Part shown: in pieces, positions 11,001-21,921 of the stretch
Numbering within the stretch: the stretch's first letter is position 1
Layout: each line of letters opens with the position of its first letter
Notes under the pieces: generated by a model
What the model saw: the letters and a program-made list of their open reading frames with translations, nothing else
Database searches by the model: none
Told to the model about the DNA's origin: nothing
Source: Phaeoceros laevis
Taxonomy: Eukaryota; Anthocerotophyta; Anthocerotopsida; Notothyladales
DNA: 29,536 nt
NCBI GenBank assembly: GCA_049999765.1
Contig: JBNGIQ010003945.1
Location: forward strand, 1 to 29,536
Direction of reading: 5' to 3'
Made by a program: the position numbers and the translations under genes

Positions 11001-11656
11001 AGCCAAAAATTAAAAAAACGGTGTTACGCAGCCGCATTCACTTGAAACAATAAAACTGTCTTATGCCTCAGATATCCAAGGAAGGATTAAGCAGCACCAG
11101 TACTCAAGCCGGACAGGCGAATACTCTCAGGTGGCCACTGCGAATGTTTGAGAAACAAGCCTTAGGATTATCATCACCGACAAGAATACGGTCAACTTGC
11201 TAAAACATGAGACAGATAAGCATGCCCGCCTTCAAACCCTAGCTTACGTTAGAACTCCTTACGCAGCCCCTCACTCCACAGCACCCCATTCCCACCAGGA
11301 AGTGCAACCCACGGAACTACAGGCACCAAATAGCGGACTGGTTGGGAATAGGGTGCGCCCATGAAACGCAAGCATTGCACACCTCCAAAGGAAGGAACCT
11401 CTATCAGCCTCGGAAACGGGCTGATCAGTACAACACAAGCTCAATCAGACCTCCTCCAGCACAGTCGACTCCCCAAAGACCAACAGGAATACGATCCCCG
11501 CAGACAGCCTCCACCACAACTCCTAACCGAGCGCGGGACGGGAAATCAAAATTTGAAGAACCACAGTCCACCCAACGGAGTACACACGCAGGACAACTGT
11601 AGGTCACAAAGTACAGCCAAGCAGCAATTACCAATTACTGGAATGGACACCGCCAT
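8065..11656 (-). CDS. 2-oxoglutarate/Fe(II)-dependent dioxygenase, At3g49630/At3g50210 type
   Basis: Soluble non-heme iron oxygenase; substrate unknown. Twelve minus-strand exons join in frame: 11656-11632, 10261-10146, 9972-9854, 9716-9653, 9577-9507, 9387-9329, 9178-9025, 8872-8853, 8711-8665, 8592-8512, 8421-8332, 8190-8065, giving 323 aa (Arabidopsis relatives are about 330). The N-terminus MAVSIPVIDVSPLIQKVG, then GFFYLKGHGV, YRGYQRVGENVTKG-like GYQKVGENVTKG and FHEAVD match this subgroup. Iron ligands: His206 and Asp208 in GEHTDYG, and His264 in STVHRVI. The 2-oxoglutarate clamp is Arg274-x-Ser276 (KYRVSVPFFYE). Exon 1 is 25 nt and lies beyond a 1.37-kb intron; it was found because it supplies exactly the expected residues and phase. 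The exon 10 donor (AAG|GTCCGT) is weak, and another AG lies 15 bp before the exon 10 acceptor; the chosen acceptor matches the family best. Confidence 0.88.
10262..11631 (-). other. Long first intron of the dioxygenase gene
   Basis: 1370 bp, about ten times the other introns of this gene, starting GTAATT and ending CTCTCAG. It contains a 182-codon open frame (10914-10366, same strand as the gene) without recognisable domains, which I do not call as a gene. Long first introns in plants can carry enhancer activity; nothing in the sequence proves that here. Confidence 0.6.
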
Positions 11657-13328
11657 GGCCGCGAGCTGGATAGTGCCACTGCTGGCAAGATCTAGAGACC
11701 CCCAATGACTGCAAAGTCAGCCCGGCCAGGCTATACCCTAGTCGCCGGTAGACAACTCGTAAGGTGACGTGGACGGGCTTCTAGAATTCCCAGTCAGGCA
11801 GGTCGGGTGACCGGCATGCTGATGAGTCATCAGTCACCTGGTGGTCTAGGCAGACACGAGTCCGTAACGTGGACGAACAGCGCTATGCCAAGTAGACTAG
11901 TGATATGCCATAAATTTAGGAAGGCGTACAATATAGGAAGGCCATTATCCCCCGCTCAAGTCAATCAGCAGACAGCACGAGGAAAAGGGAGAGCAAGTTG
12001 AGAGCGACAACTATACTGGGAGCGTGGATACCCATTCGAAATTTCCGCGGCAACTTCCACTGCCACCGGCTACCGGTCGCCAAGCGACGTGGCCGCCTCT
12101 TTCAATCTAATTTTGGTGTTGGTTCGGAGTCATACTTACGCAGTTCCATCCTGGGCGCCTCCCTAATACCTGAACTTATTTTAGGCGCCACTCGTCGTAT
12201 GGCCCCTTTGTCACGAAATGAACACATCAAGGACAAAGTTGGGAAGGCGAGGAAAGGTGCGGGGTTGGTAAAAATGGTGAAAGGATGATGCGATGATATC
12301 ATGATAAACTGTAAGTGGAGGGGGGCTGGTAGAAAACCGGCAAACCGGCCACTTGAGCGCCTCCCGCCGCGTCCCGCGGGAGTGTGCTAGGCACTGCACT
12401 TTCCGCCTTCCTCATCAGTCAAACGCATCCACCTGCCCGGGCTTGCTGAAAGGCGGAAATCAATACCTGCGCCTCAACTGCCTATCCCTCGAAATCGGTC
12501 TCCGATCGTCCGACAAGCCACATTTTCGGTTCTCTGAGGTGTCTTGCCGTCATCCAGTTGGCGTGGGAGGTGTTGCTGGCATTTTCCGCTGTCTTGGAAT
12601 GCTCGGAGATTTTCTAGAGAACGTTCGGCAGTCCTTCAGAAGGGTTAGGCGATGTATGGGAGATCTTGGAGGAGCAGTTCCATGAGCTGAATGATTGCGG
12701 GCTTGGCGCCGATGCATCCGGCTACATATGCTTGTGAAGGAGCCCCGTGAAGGTCGATGCCAGGGCTGCTGCGGTACTATGTTCCAGGAGGCAGCGAAAG
12801 GGTGGATTGCGATCGTTTTACAGATGCTGGGACTGACGACAAACCATTTGACGAGCTGAACGAGGCACGGAAAAGAGGACGAGGAGCGGAGGGCTGCTCG
12901 CCGTGGAAACTTCGTGTACTGTCTGTGGATCGTTGTCCAGTCAACTGCGTTCGGAAGGAGGTGGAATTTGACGGCCGTTTTTAAGGGTACCCCGTTATTG
13001 GAATCTAGCGAGGAATTTTGGATCCCAGGCGGCAACAGCACCCTCTAGAAATTGAGATTCCAACGCGAGCATCTTGAATCACGTTTAAGACCGTGATTCT
13101 CATCTAGAAAAAAAAATTGGTGCTTTCCCAACCATCAGATTCAAGTTCCAGGCTTTCCATCAAAATTGATCTGAGCTTCATTGCTAACTGCTTCCTTGGG
13201 CAGATTTCGTAGTCTTGAAGTTTCAAAGTGATAAGGATGACGTAGATCATCCTCTCGTAGGTCCTCTTTATCTTGACTCCATCTTCCCGTTCTGTACAGT
13301 AGTCTGGGGACTTGTACAACTTAGCAAG
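11657..13328. other. Divergent intergenic region, dioxygenase and C2-GRAM gene
   Basis: 1.67 kb between divergent start codons; it should hold both promoters and leaders. Open frames at 12353-12685 (+) and 13041-12550 (-) overlap and resemble nothing I know. A CAG acceptor-like site at about 13201 and an in-frame upstream Met at 13215 suggest the C2-GRAM leader may be spliced or longer. No convincing TATA box, repeat or RNA gene seen. Confidence 0.45.
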
Positions 13329-16300
13329 ATGAAGCTTCATGTGCAAGTTATGGAGGCCCGGAATTTGATGGGACGGGATCCGAATGGGCTGAGTGATCCG
13401 TTCGTCAGGCTTCAGCTGGGCAGCACAAAGGCCAAGTCTTCAGTTGTTAGCAAAAATTTGAATCCCATGTGGTATGAGGACTTCTACTTCAATGTAGGTG
13501 ACCTTGATGAAGAGCTGACCATCACAGTCTGGGATCAAGATAGGGTTTTTGATGATTTTCTGGGTCAGCTAAAGATTCCAGTTGCGCTGGTTTTGGACGC
13601 TGAAAAACAGTCCCTACCTGCTGCTTGGTACTTACTACAGAAGAAAAGCGAGAAGTCAAAGATTGTAGTTTCAGGTGATGATCTGATCCTTGCTGTTTTC
13701 CATTCTGTGGTGCATCTGGCTCTGGGGCATCTCGTGTCTTAACTGAAAGGGTGTAAATGGTTTTGTGCTAAATGTGCTGCAGGGGAGATTCTTCTAGGAT
13801 TTTCATTGTATGGCCGTGCGAGCTCATCGCATCCTCACCCCCATGTGAAAGCAAATCCCCACATCATGTCCAAACCTCCTGAAACACTCCACATCCGCAC
13901 TGCCTCTCTGGATTCTGACAGCTCAGAAACTGACTCAGTGCTAGCACTGGACAGCCCATATGGTTCACCTGAGCCTTCTAGATTTCATCTGTCCTCTCCC
14001 TTGGGAGATAGCCCTGCCATCAATTCTCCAGAGTTAGGGAGCCCAAGGTTTTCTGACTCTGGGACCCCAAAGTTCCATTTGGATGGCAGTAGGTTTGGGT
14101 TTGAGGCCCCTAGAGTAGCGTCTCCATCTCCACTCGGTGACCATCATTCTGTTTTTTCTCCAGATAGTGTAAAAACCTCAGATGCAAGTAGTCTAGGCTC
14201 GGTTGAGAGAACCCGAAAAAATCGAAGGCGATCTTTTGGTAGGTTTACTGGTCTTTTTGGCCCTCGACGGCCACAGATGGGGACTTCAAGTCCTTCTGAA
14301 AGATCGATTGTGGATCACCTTCCTCCATCTGATCAATCTTTGAGTAGCGAAATGAGTGGTGATGAAGGAGATAACCAGTCAGAGGCAGAGGTCCCGTCAT
14401 CGTTTTTTGAAGATGATGGTGGAAGTGATGGTGAACTGGCCGAGCCAACTACTGAGGAAGATGAACTAGCTCTTCCACTGGCTGGTGGCATTGTTTTGGA
14501 TCAGTCATACGCTGTGAGTGCAAAAACCTTGAATGGGATTCTCTTCAAGCCAGGTTCGGAGTTTGTGCAAGAATTTACTTCTGCACTGAAAACAACAGAA
14601 CTGGTAGAGCAGCCATGGGTTCAACGACCAGGTGAACCCATGAGAAGGGTGGTGACCTACTTGAAGGCAGCTACCAAACTTGTGAAGGCAGTGAGAGCAA
14701 CAGAGGAGCAGACTTATGTTCGAGCAGATTCAAAGGGTTTTATTGTCTCGATGATTGTCAGCACACCTGATGTACCGTATGGTGATTCTTTCAAGACGGA
14801 GATGCAAATGGTTATCAAGAGTGGTCCTAGACTTCCTACTGGAGATAAGACCTCACATCTGACCATTTCCTGGAATGTAAATTTTGAGAAGAAGACCATG
14901 TTGAAGTCAGTGATAGAGAACGGAGCTCGTCAAGGGATCAGGGACACCTATCAATTGTATGGAGAGGTCTGGCCCTTATAACCAAGTCTGTTCTTGTGCT
15001 ATGTTTAGCTTGGAGACAACCAGTGATATTTGCTTTGTGGCTAGTAGAACCATTACGGACTCATACTAACACACTGTTCCTCCAACCAGGTGCTATCCAA
15101 GTACGCCAAACCAGTGAATAACCTTGGAGCGACTCGTCTCAACACCCAAGAGGACATGACTCCAAAGAGTGATTGGGAAGCAGCATACGATTACTTTGGC
15201 AACCTTCCTGTATTGCTATGCCTGTTATCCCTGGTCCTCATGCTCCCACATATCTACATTGCACGCCCAGGTGTAAGGAAATTAGGGTTGGAGTTTTGGT
15301 GGTTCGATTTTCCAGATACATTGGGGGAGCTTGTTACAGGTGCTGTGGTAATCTTGCAAGTTGAGCATGTTGCAAAGATGGTTTATCGGTTTCTGCGAGC
15401 AAGATACTTGAGAGGTGCTTACCTTCACCCTGTTGATGAGTCCCATGGCATTTGTGCATAAAAACGTTCGTTCTGGGACAGCCAAGTGACATGCTGTGGC
15501 ACTTGAAGACGTTTCTTGATGCAGAATTCAGAATGCAAAATAGGCTGACATGCTTTCTATCTGTTGCTGTCATCTAATCTTTCGAGTTTGCTGTAATGTT
15601 ACCTTGTGTAATCACCTACAGGGAGTGATCACGGTGTGAAAGCACAGGGCGATGGATGGCTACTTACGGTGACTCTTTTAGAAGGCGAAAGCTTGCCTGC
15701 AGCTGACCAGACTGGTTATTCAGATCCGTATGTTGTGTTCACATGCAATGGCAAGATACGCACCAGCTCTGTGAAGCTGCAAACTTCAAATCCACAGTGG
15801 CGAGGTATACCGATGACCATGCCTTTAGGTACACTGTTTTCTCTGGTGATTGTCAACTCACACGCTTGTTGCTTTGATGCAGAGCTGTTTGAGTTTGATG
15901 CAACTGAAGACCCTCCATCAACCATGGATGTTGAGGTTTTTGATTATGAAGGTCCCCTGTCTGAGCCAGAATCATTAGGCCACGCCGAAATCAATTTTCT
16001 CAAAATGACGCCCGATCAGTTAGCTGACCTTTGGCTACCATTGAACGGGAAGAAGGCAAAGGCTGCTTCGTCAAGGCTGCACCTACGAGTGTATCTTACA
16101 AATACAAAGGAAAACGACGTACGACCTGAGTATTTGGAAAAAGTGGAAAAAGAGGCCAAGACCAAGGTAAAAATTTGTTGCACCACATGGTACTTCACGA
16201 AAGAGTCTCCCATAGCAATGATTCTTTCGTTTCCTGATGTGGAGAGATATTTGCAGATAGGGAAGCGCTCACCGCAGAGGAACACTAGTTTCCAGAGGTT

Positions 16301-17724
16301 ATTCTCACTTCCAGAGGAGGAGTTTCTGATCAACGATTTTGCATGTGCGGTGAAGAAGAAGATCCCTTTGCAGGTGCAGTTCGATTACCAAAACTGTGAC
16401 TACATGCATTTTGAGATTCTCCTGAACTGACTGACGTTTTGCATCTTCTGCAGGGTCGTATTTTCTTGTCACCTCGGATGTTGGGGTTCTACTCGAATAT
16501 TTTCGGTCATAAAACAAAGTTCTCACTTTTGTGGGAGGATATTGAAGAAATTAAGGAGTTAACACCGTCTTTATCATCAGTCGGCACACTGTTTAACCCG
16601 TCTATTGTCATTTTTGTGCGGAAAGGCCGTGGAAAGGATGCAAAACAAGGTGCAAGGCGTACTGATGCTTTTGGACGTCTTAAGTTTCAGTTTCTTTCTT
16701 TTGTTCGTCCCGGCCCTGCATTCAGGTAACTAGTAATTTTATTTTGGACCGCTACAGCATGTGCAAGGTTTAGCCTTACGTGAATGAATTTGGTATGGCG
16801 TGCTACTGAGGTTGCAGTGCCTCCTCTGCAGAACCATCATTGCCTTATGGAAAAATCGAACTCTAAGCCCTGAGCAGCAGATGGAAATCGTTGCCAGTGT
16901 TGAAGATGGCGATATGAAGTACGCTGTTGCGGGTCGCCAAGCTGATGATGATGCTTCCTTTCTCGGAGTTGAAGATGCAAAAATGACTGAGGTGTCATCT
17001 TTGGACATCCCTGTCACAGTAAGTCATTGATCACAGTACGTGACATCGGTTGTTAAACTGCCTTGTTGTTAGTGCATTCCCTGAGAATTGGTTCTTAATT
17101 GTTACAGGTAGAGGAAGTAATGTCTTTCTTCATGGAAGATAACTTAGATGAGCGAGTGATGGCAAATGCTGGGTGCTTGAACTATAAAACAACGCCTTGG
17201 GAACTAGTGGCAGATAAGCCAAATGTTGAACGCAGGCAAGTGAGTTACAAGTATTGTCCTCGGTTGTGCCGGTTTGGGAGCACTGTGACTTGTTCACAAC
17301 AGAAAACAGTTGGAGAAGACAAAAAGTTAGCTGTTGTTGAGGAGATCCTAACACTTCATGATGTGCCCTTTGGGGATCATTTTCAGGTTGGGACCTGCCC
17401 TTGTTCAATGTTGTTTCTCCACTTGGCATTGAAAGTGTGCTCTCACAGTATGCTGAGTATTTCTGTGTGTTACTTTCACTTCAGGTGCAAGTACGAAAGG
17501 AGTGTGAAACTGTGTCAACGAACCCGCCCCAGAGTGTCTGCAAGGTCTTTCTTGGGGTAGCTTGGCAAAAGAGTACAGTCTTCCAGAAACGAATAACCAA
17601 AAACATTCATGAAAATATTGCTCAACAAGTGAAAGAAGTGATGGAATTGACTGCCAAGGAAATCAAGCAGAGGAAAAAGGATGGTGGGAGCACTCGTCGG
17701 AGGTGCAAGGGCAGAGGAGGTTGA
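13329..17724 (+). CDS. C2-GRAM-VASt protein (At1g03370/At5g50170 type)
   Basis: Probable lipid-binding protein at membrane contacts. Ten exons: 13329-13674, 13783-14966, 15090-15414, 15622-15804, 15883-16166, 16257-16373, 16454-16725, 16832-17018, 17108-17386, 17485-17724; 1138 aa. Order: C2 (1-110; ARNLMGRDPNGLSDPFVRLQ, WDQDRVFDDF), a long Ser/Pro/Asp-rich disordered stretch (about 125-340), VASt (345-505), a hydrophobic segment (549-568, LPVLLCLLSLVLMLPHIYIA), a second C2 (627-735; TGYSDPYVVF), GRAM (786-905; GRIFLSPRMLGFYSNIFGHK), and a second VASt (967-1125; VEEVMSFFMEDNLDERVM). This is the order of the plant C2-GRAM family, which is about 1020 aa in Arabidopsis; the extra length lies mainly in the disordered linker. 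All introns are GT-AG. The Met before KLHVQVMEARNL was chosen because the C2 domain starts there; an in-frame Met 38 codons upstream is possible. Confidence 0.92.
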
Positions 17725-18399
17725 TGGAAGATGACCTGACAGACTTGTAACACCCATGGTGCTGGGGGAAGGTTGTTTCAAGGATGCATTTGTGAGTAAG
17801 CCAACATTCCTTTGACAATGAGATGTGGGAAAGGGCTCGATGTTCTGTATCTCACCAGCTAACTTATGGTGCGGCAGTAACCGGAGCAGAGGAGAATGTA
17901 AAAGTGTGATAGTGGAGGCAAGAGTTCAGGATGTTGGAAAGCTTGGCTTAGGGTGATGTGTACACGTGGAAATCTCTTCGTATCTGTTCTATCTCCCCCC
18001 AAGTATGGGAGCTTGCAGAAATCTTCAACTGGCGCCACTGACCAGGACAAAGAGCTAAGAATGTACACTGCTGAAGAGCTTCTGCACTGCCTAATGTGAT
18101 CTGCATAACAAGAGTCCGCTCATGCAGGCATACCATTGCCTCAGATCAGTACTTACAGTTTGAGATCCAGTACTACGGAGAGGCTGAATGGGTGGGGAGT
18201 TCCTGCAGCGTTGGCGAAGTAACAGAGCGGATGATTTTAGCTTTAAGAGCCCTGGTTTAAGATCCAACCACTCACCGTACAAGAAATATGCTCCACGGCA
18301 CATGTGTCTCAACTCAGCAGGAGAGTGGGCAATGGCATGAGTCCTCTGTGCTGAACGCAGGAATTTTGGTAGGTGAAGAGGGAGTGGTATCTCAGCCTT

Positions 18400-18434
18400 T
18401 GATTAGAAGTCACTGTGACGAGTTCTTCTAATCA
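18400..18434. repeat. Perfect 10-bp stem inverted repeat
   Basis: TGATTAGAAG at 18400-18409 pairs perfectly with CTTCTAATCA at 18425-18434 around a 15-nt loop. It lies about 680 bp after the C2-GRAM stop codon. Too long a loop and too far for a confident regulatory call. Confidence 0.6.
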
Positions 18435-18814
18435 GAGTTCAAGTTGTTGCATTCTATTTAGCTGTATAATAGTAGACGTTAGATAGCTGCTTGAGAGAGC
18501 AGAATTTCTGGCTGCAAGGTTCAGCTTCTTCGTGGTGGGCATCAAAACGAATGACTGCCCGCCCTGAGCCGCTTATGAATAAGTTCAAATGTCTTCCATT
18601 AGACAACAATCGTGGACACCTTTCTGTCAGAGCCAGGTTTCCTGCTTCTCTCTATACCTGCAGCCGTGCTTATGACTTCAAGGTGTGGAAAACAAAAGCA
18701 GCATAGCAATGTTTGTCTCTGGAAACCAGCATCCTAGCGATGACGTCTCTACTTTACAATGATGTGTAACAAGGAAGAGTCGGTCACTTTTGTTGTGCAT
18801 AAGCAAATGCATAA

Positions 18815-18860
18815 GAAGAAGAAGAAGAGTCGTTATTCCGTGCTTGATGGGTCCAAATGG
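18815..18860 (+). repeat. Diverged dispersed repeat, copy A
   Basis: AAGAAGAAGAGTC followed after a short diverged stretch by GTGCTTGATGGGTC, matching 25349-25395 on the same strand. Both copies could encode a short Lys-rich stretch followed by VLDGS. Possibly the remnant of one transposon family. Confidence 0.4.
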
Positions 18861-19007
18861 TCGCTTGGTGACAAAGAAGCGAATGTTTGCTTCACACTGA
18901 TCACTCCGGACTACATCAGCAGTATAATTCAGCACACTACATGCTAAGGTCCTAAGTCGACTTTAATACCACATTATTATTAGTATTATTGCGAACTTCA
19001 CAAAGAG

Positions 19008-19314
19008 TGTGGCGGCTGTGGCTGTGCACACCTTGATTAGGAGGGTTTACCCCTAATCTCTCCTTGAGATGATCAGGCCACAGGGCACAGCATTAGGACC
19101 CCAAGTCCCGCACAGAGTTGCTCCACTGCAAATGGACTTGTTAGCACAGTCCAGTGTGGCTTCTTGCCCAAGCAAACAATATAAATAAACTTCTTCTTCT
19201 TCTTCTTCCACAGCCCTTTCTTTATACCCACGCACACTAAGCAAACAATATAAATGAACTTCTTCTTCCACAGCCCTTTCTTTATACCCACGCACAGTGT
19301 CGCACACTACAACA
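19008..19314 (+). mobile_element. Solo LTR of a retrotransposon
   Basis: A 307-bp block starts TGTGGCGG and ends CTACAACA, so it has the TG...CA ends of LTRs. It is flanked on both sides by AAGAG (19003-19007 and 19315-19319), the 5-bp target duplication typical of Ty1-copia and Ty3-gypsy insertion. Inside is TATAAATA (19180-19187) followed by a pyrimidine-rich tract, as expected for an LTR promoter. No second LTR and no gag-pol frame is present nearby, so it is best read as a solo LTR left by recombination. The shared flank actually extends to ACAAAGAG because of the element's own CA end. Confidence 0.6.
19170..19298 (+). repeat. 69-bp tandem duplication inside the solo LTR
   Basis: Copy 1 is 19170-19238 and copy 2 starts at 19239 and is about 60 bp. 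Both begin AAGCAAACAATATAAAT and contain CCACAGCCCTTTCTTTATAC. Copy 2 has fewer CTT triplets. The duplicated segment includes the TATA-like box. Confidence 0.9.
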
Positions 19315-20354
19315 AAGAGCTTCGAGAGCTACTTGAAGCTAACCAAGCTCATGCTCGAGCTCTCCCTTCGCAAGGGGTCTCTCTCTACAGCCACACCTCA
19401 GAGCCCCCACTCAACTCATGCCCTAATCCCAGCCTATCATAAGCCCTAGCTCTAGAGCTTGGTGACGCCTAACAAGTCACTCACTAACTTACTTCAGGTA
19501 TTACCTCGTATGTAAGTCGATTATAGACCGGGGCCCTTTACAATACAGTATAGTGGGGGGCCTCCTGGATAGGTCGGATAATGTCTCGAGTTATTCTGGC
19601 CAAACGTTCGTCCCGGACCGGAGGACCGGAGAGCCTAGCTCGTAGCTGGCTTTTGAATCACGAGCTAGGGCCACTGGCTCTCCAGTCCGGTCTCAAGTTT
19701 CGCTGCCGCGATTAGGGCTAGGTTGTCGCCTGTAGCGAGCGGCCGGAGCATGTTCGTCATAGTAGCAGCTATAGTAGAAGTGCAGTCCAGCACAGTCGTG
19801 TCTAGAAAGCTTGGTCCCCGTTTCTCTCCATGGCATCTGTGAAGTCCGAAGCTTCGTGGCGAGCTCGTCTGCTTCGCCCTCAGCACCAGCAGCCTGCAGC
19901 TAGAAACCCTGTCTTGCTGCGGAGCTCCAGGCTTAGATTACATGTTGATCCTGTTGGTACACGCTGACGCGCTCCAGTGATGTGTTATGCTCAAAGCGTT
20001 GGCGGTAGAGCACCCATCTATTTCGTGCTCGCCCACGCTTTGCGCTCAGCATATCTCTGGAGAATTGTCACTTAGGATTGGGTGAGTCCGATGGATGATG
20101 TATCGGACCTACAGGTGCTTTTCTTGTTGTGAATGAACCCTCTTATTCCATGTTCTACCTGAGTGGTTGCAGATTTCCAGCCTTCTCTGGATCTAACGGA
20201 TCTCGTCTTTGCAAGCTGGACTGGAAGGACCTCTGCGCCACCTCCCGAAATCCAAGGCCAGCTCATATACGACGTCACTTCTCCCGAGGCGTTGTATGGC
20301 CGGATTCAGATCTCTGGAGTCTCACGGCATACATCCCCATGGAGCAGTGCGGCC
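19315..20354. other. Intergenic, upstream of the lectin pair
   Basis: About 1 kb without a gene I can support. A dyad is visible at about 19616-19693: GACCGGAGAGCC and GCTCG on the left match CGAGC and GGCTCTCC..GTCC on the right. An open frame at 20163 runs into the start of the decayed lectin copy but shows no domain. Confidence 0.4.
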
Positions 20355-20708
20355 ATGGCACTCATCATGCTCCTTATGCTATCCGGCTTCCGTCAGGGCC
20401 GAGGACACGGATACGCTGGAAGGAGGCCAGTCAGTGGACCGTCCAGCATCCGGTTGCAGGCTGCTGGTATCACCTTCAGATGCACTCCATGACTTGCACT
20501 CTCAGGTTGTTCGAGGCCTGAGGTTATGGGCTGGTGTGGGAGTCCACAGGCGGCAAACCTGTAACCGAGCATGTCCTGTATCATGCAATGCCAGTTGCAA
20601 CTAATCGATGCGCTTGCTATACTGGGAGGGGCGGTGTTTCTCTGTGCTCCAGATTTTCAGCTCTATGCAGTCGCAGCCCTCCCGCTGTGGACAATGGGGG
20701 CTTGGTGA
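20355..20708 (+). pseudogene. Decayed bulb-type (GNA-like) lectin copy
   Basis: Parallel to the intact lectin at 21460: both start after a GCRGC-type leader with ATGGCACT; both have a hydrophobic start (MALIMLLMLSGF here), a GGQS motif (DTLEGGQS), a YHLQMHSMTCTLRLFEA strand matching YHLMMDGNTCTLKLFKA, a VWESTGG turn, and an end LWTMGAW matching YWSTGMW. In this copy these parts sit in different frames: at least two frame changes (one near 20390, one near 20460) and an in-frame TGA right after LRLFEA (about 20519-20521). It is therefore a pseudogene from a tandem duplication. Sequence between 20580 and 20650 is too diverged to align by eye. Confidence 0.72.
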
Positions 20709-21459
20709 ATTGTTTGTCTTCATCCTCCAGAACAAACCCGTGTTTGGAGTATATAAATAAATCGCCCTACGGAGGGCTGGGCCCTGCCTGGGGCCGTGGG
20801 AATAGGAATTCGTCATTTGGGATCCTGTGTTGTTTTCGGGGTCTGCTTTTGTTTGTGCTGTTTGTGCAGCCGGTGGCATTTGCTGTCGCTGCTACAGTGC
20901 TACTCACCCTGCAACAGTGCTACTCACCGCGGCCGCTGGCGCGGCTGCTACCTGCCGCTGCGTCAACCCTAGAGTGACCAACCTACTCATTTTGAGTGTT
21001 GGAAGCACATTTTGCACTTTGTGAAATGTTTTTGTGCAAAATATAGCGTAGTCCAGGAGCTGATCCTAGATTTTGGTCTTTTTGCTGTCCAGTCATAGAG
21101 CGTCATCATTTTCTACCTCCCCGAGTTGCGTGATCTGATAATGGGAGCTTTTGTGAGCCTTCACTCTGACCTCTAGAAGGCAGCAATTCAATATGGTATC
21201 GGGCATGTTTGAGCTTCCCTATGCTCTAAGGAGGTTAGTAAACGGACCTCTAGAGAGGGAGGGTCTGAGATGCGATATTCCTCCGCCCCTCTCTCCATTT
21301 CTGACCTCACAGTCACGGCCTGACCGTTTGGCGGTGAACTCGGGTGGTGGTCCAGGGAACCCCTCAGAATGAGGTTTCAAGTGGTAAGCACCGAACAGAT
21401 CTGGAAGACTGCACCTAGTCTAGGACAAGCCGGATCACACTTTGCGGGAGAGCGCAGCA
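20709..21459. other. Spacer between lectin copies
   Basis: About 750 bp. It includes TATAAATA at 20752-20759, which could be a promoter box but lies 700 bp before the intact lectin ATG, and a 20-bp tandem repeat (ACAGTGCTACTCACC at 20894 and again at 20914). No gene recognised. Confidence 0.45.
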
Positions 21460-21921
21460 ATGGCACTTGAGCTCCTTGTTTTCATCTTGGCGGCAACGGC
21501 TTACCGCAGATCGGATGCATCTGATACCCTGCTAGGAGGGCAGTCACTTCTGCCATTTGAGCACCTGGATTCTGGCCAGTATCACCTTATGATGGACGGC
21601 AATACTTGCACCCTCAAGTTGTTCAAAGCCTCTGATTTCAAGACGTTGTGGGAGTCGACTGGGGGCATTGACATAACCTACCGCGATATAGGCGAGTGCA
21701 AACTCACGCTGCACAGCAACAGCAATCTGGTGATATCTAGCCCTGCTAACCCCGTCATTTGGGAATCTGGCACTTTTGACTCATCTTATGTAAACATGCG
21801 TTGCAGACTGCACGTGATAGACTTGTTTGGTCGGTTGGGAATGGCTGTAGTCCACTGTGCTCCGGACTTGGAGCCCCATAATTTTGTAGAACTCCCCTAC
21901 TGGAGTACTGGAATGTGGTGA
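21460..21921 (+). CDS. Small secreted bulb-type (GNA-like) lectin
   Basis: Intronless, 153 aa. A short hydrophobic N-terminus (MALELLVFILAATAYRRSDA) looks like a signal peptide, followed by one B-lectin domain. Its three beta-prism subdomains are marked by the turns LWESTGG, VIWESGT and PYWSTGM. The start region SDTLLGGQSL and the strand GQYHLMMDGNTCTLKLF are typical of the fold. The mannose pocket motif QxDxNxVxY is not intact in any subdomain; the best is HSNSNLVIS in the second. The protein probably has the fold but altered or absent mannose binding. An ATG at 21460 is chosen over the upstream non-ATG extension because the signal peptide starts there and the pseudogene copy starts at the same place. 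Confidence 0.75.
   Translation: MALELLVFILAATAYRRSDASDTLLGGQSLLPFEHLDSGQYHLMMDGNTCTLKLFKASDFKTLWESTGGIDITYRDIGECKLTLHSNSNLVISSPANPVIWESGTFDSSYVNMRCRLHVIDLFGRLGMAVVHCAPDLEPHNFVELPYWSTGMW

Larger units (their letters stand above)
17725..19007. other. 3' region of the C2-GRAM gene
   Basis: 1.28 kb with no gene recognised; part will be 3' UTR. It contains the hairpin at 18400-18434, a short run of AAG triplets near 18815-18829, a segment shared with 25349-25395, and an ATT-rich microsatellite at about 18971-18990. Confidence 0.45.

Noticed and set aside
12550-13041. 163-codon minus-strand frame upstream of the C2-GRAM gene
   Set aside because: No recognisable domain, odd composition, overlaps an opposite-strand frame in what should be promoter and leader.
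20163-20492. 109-codon frame entering the first lectin copy, as a lectin with a long leader
   Set aside because: It follows the lectin frame only through the signal-like start, then leaves it; the rest of the homology lies in other frames.
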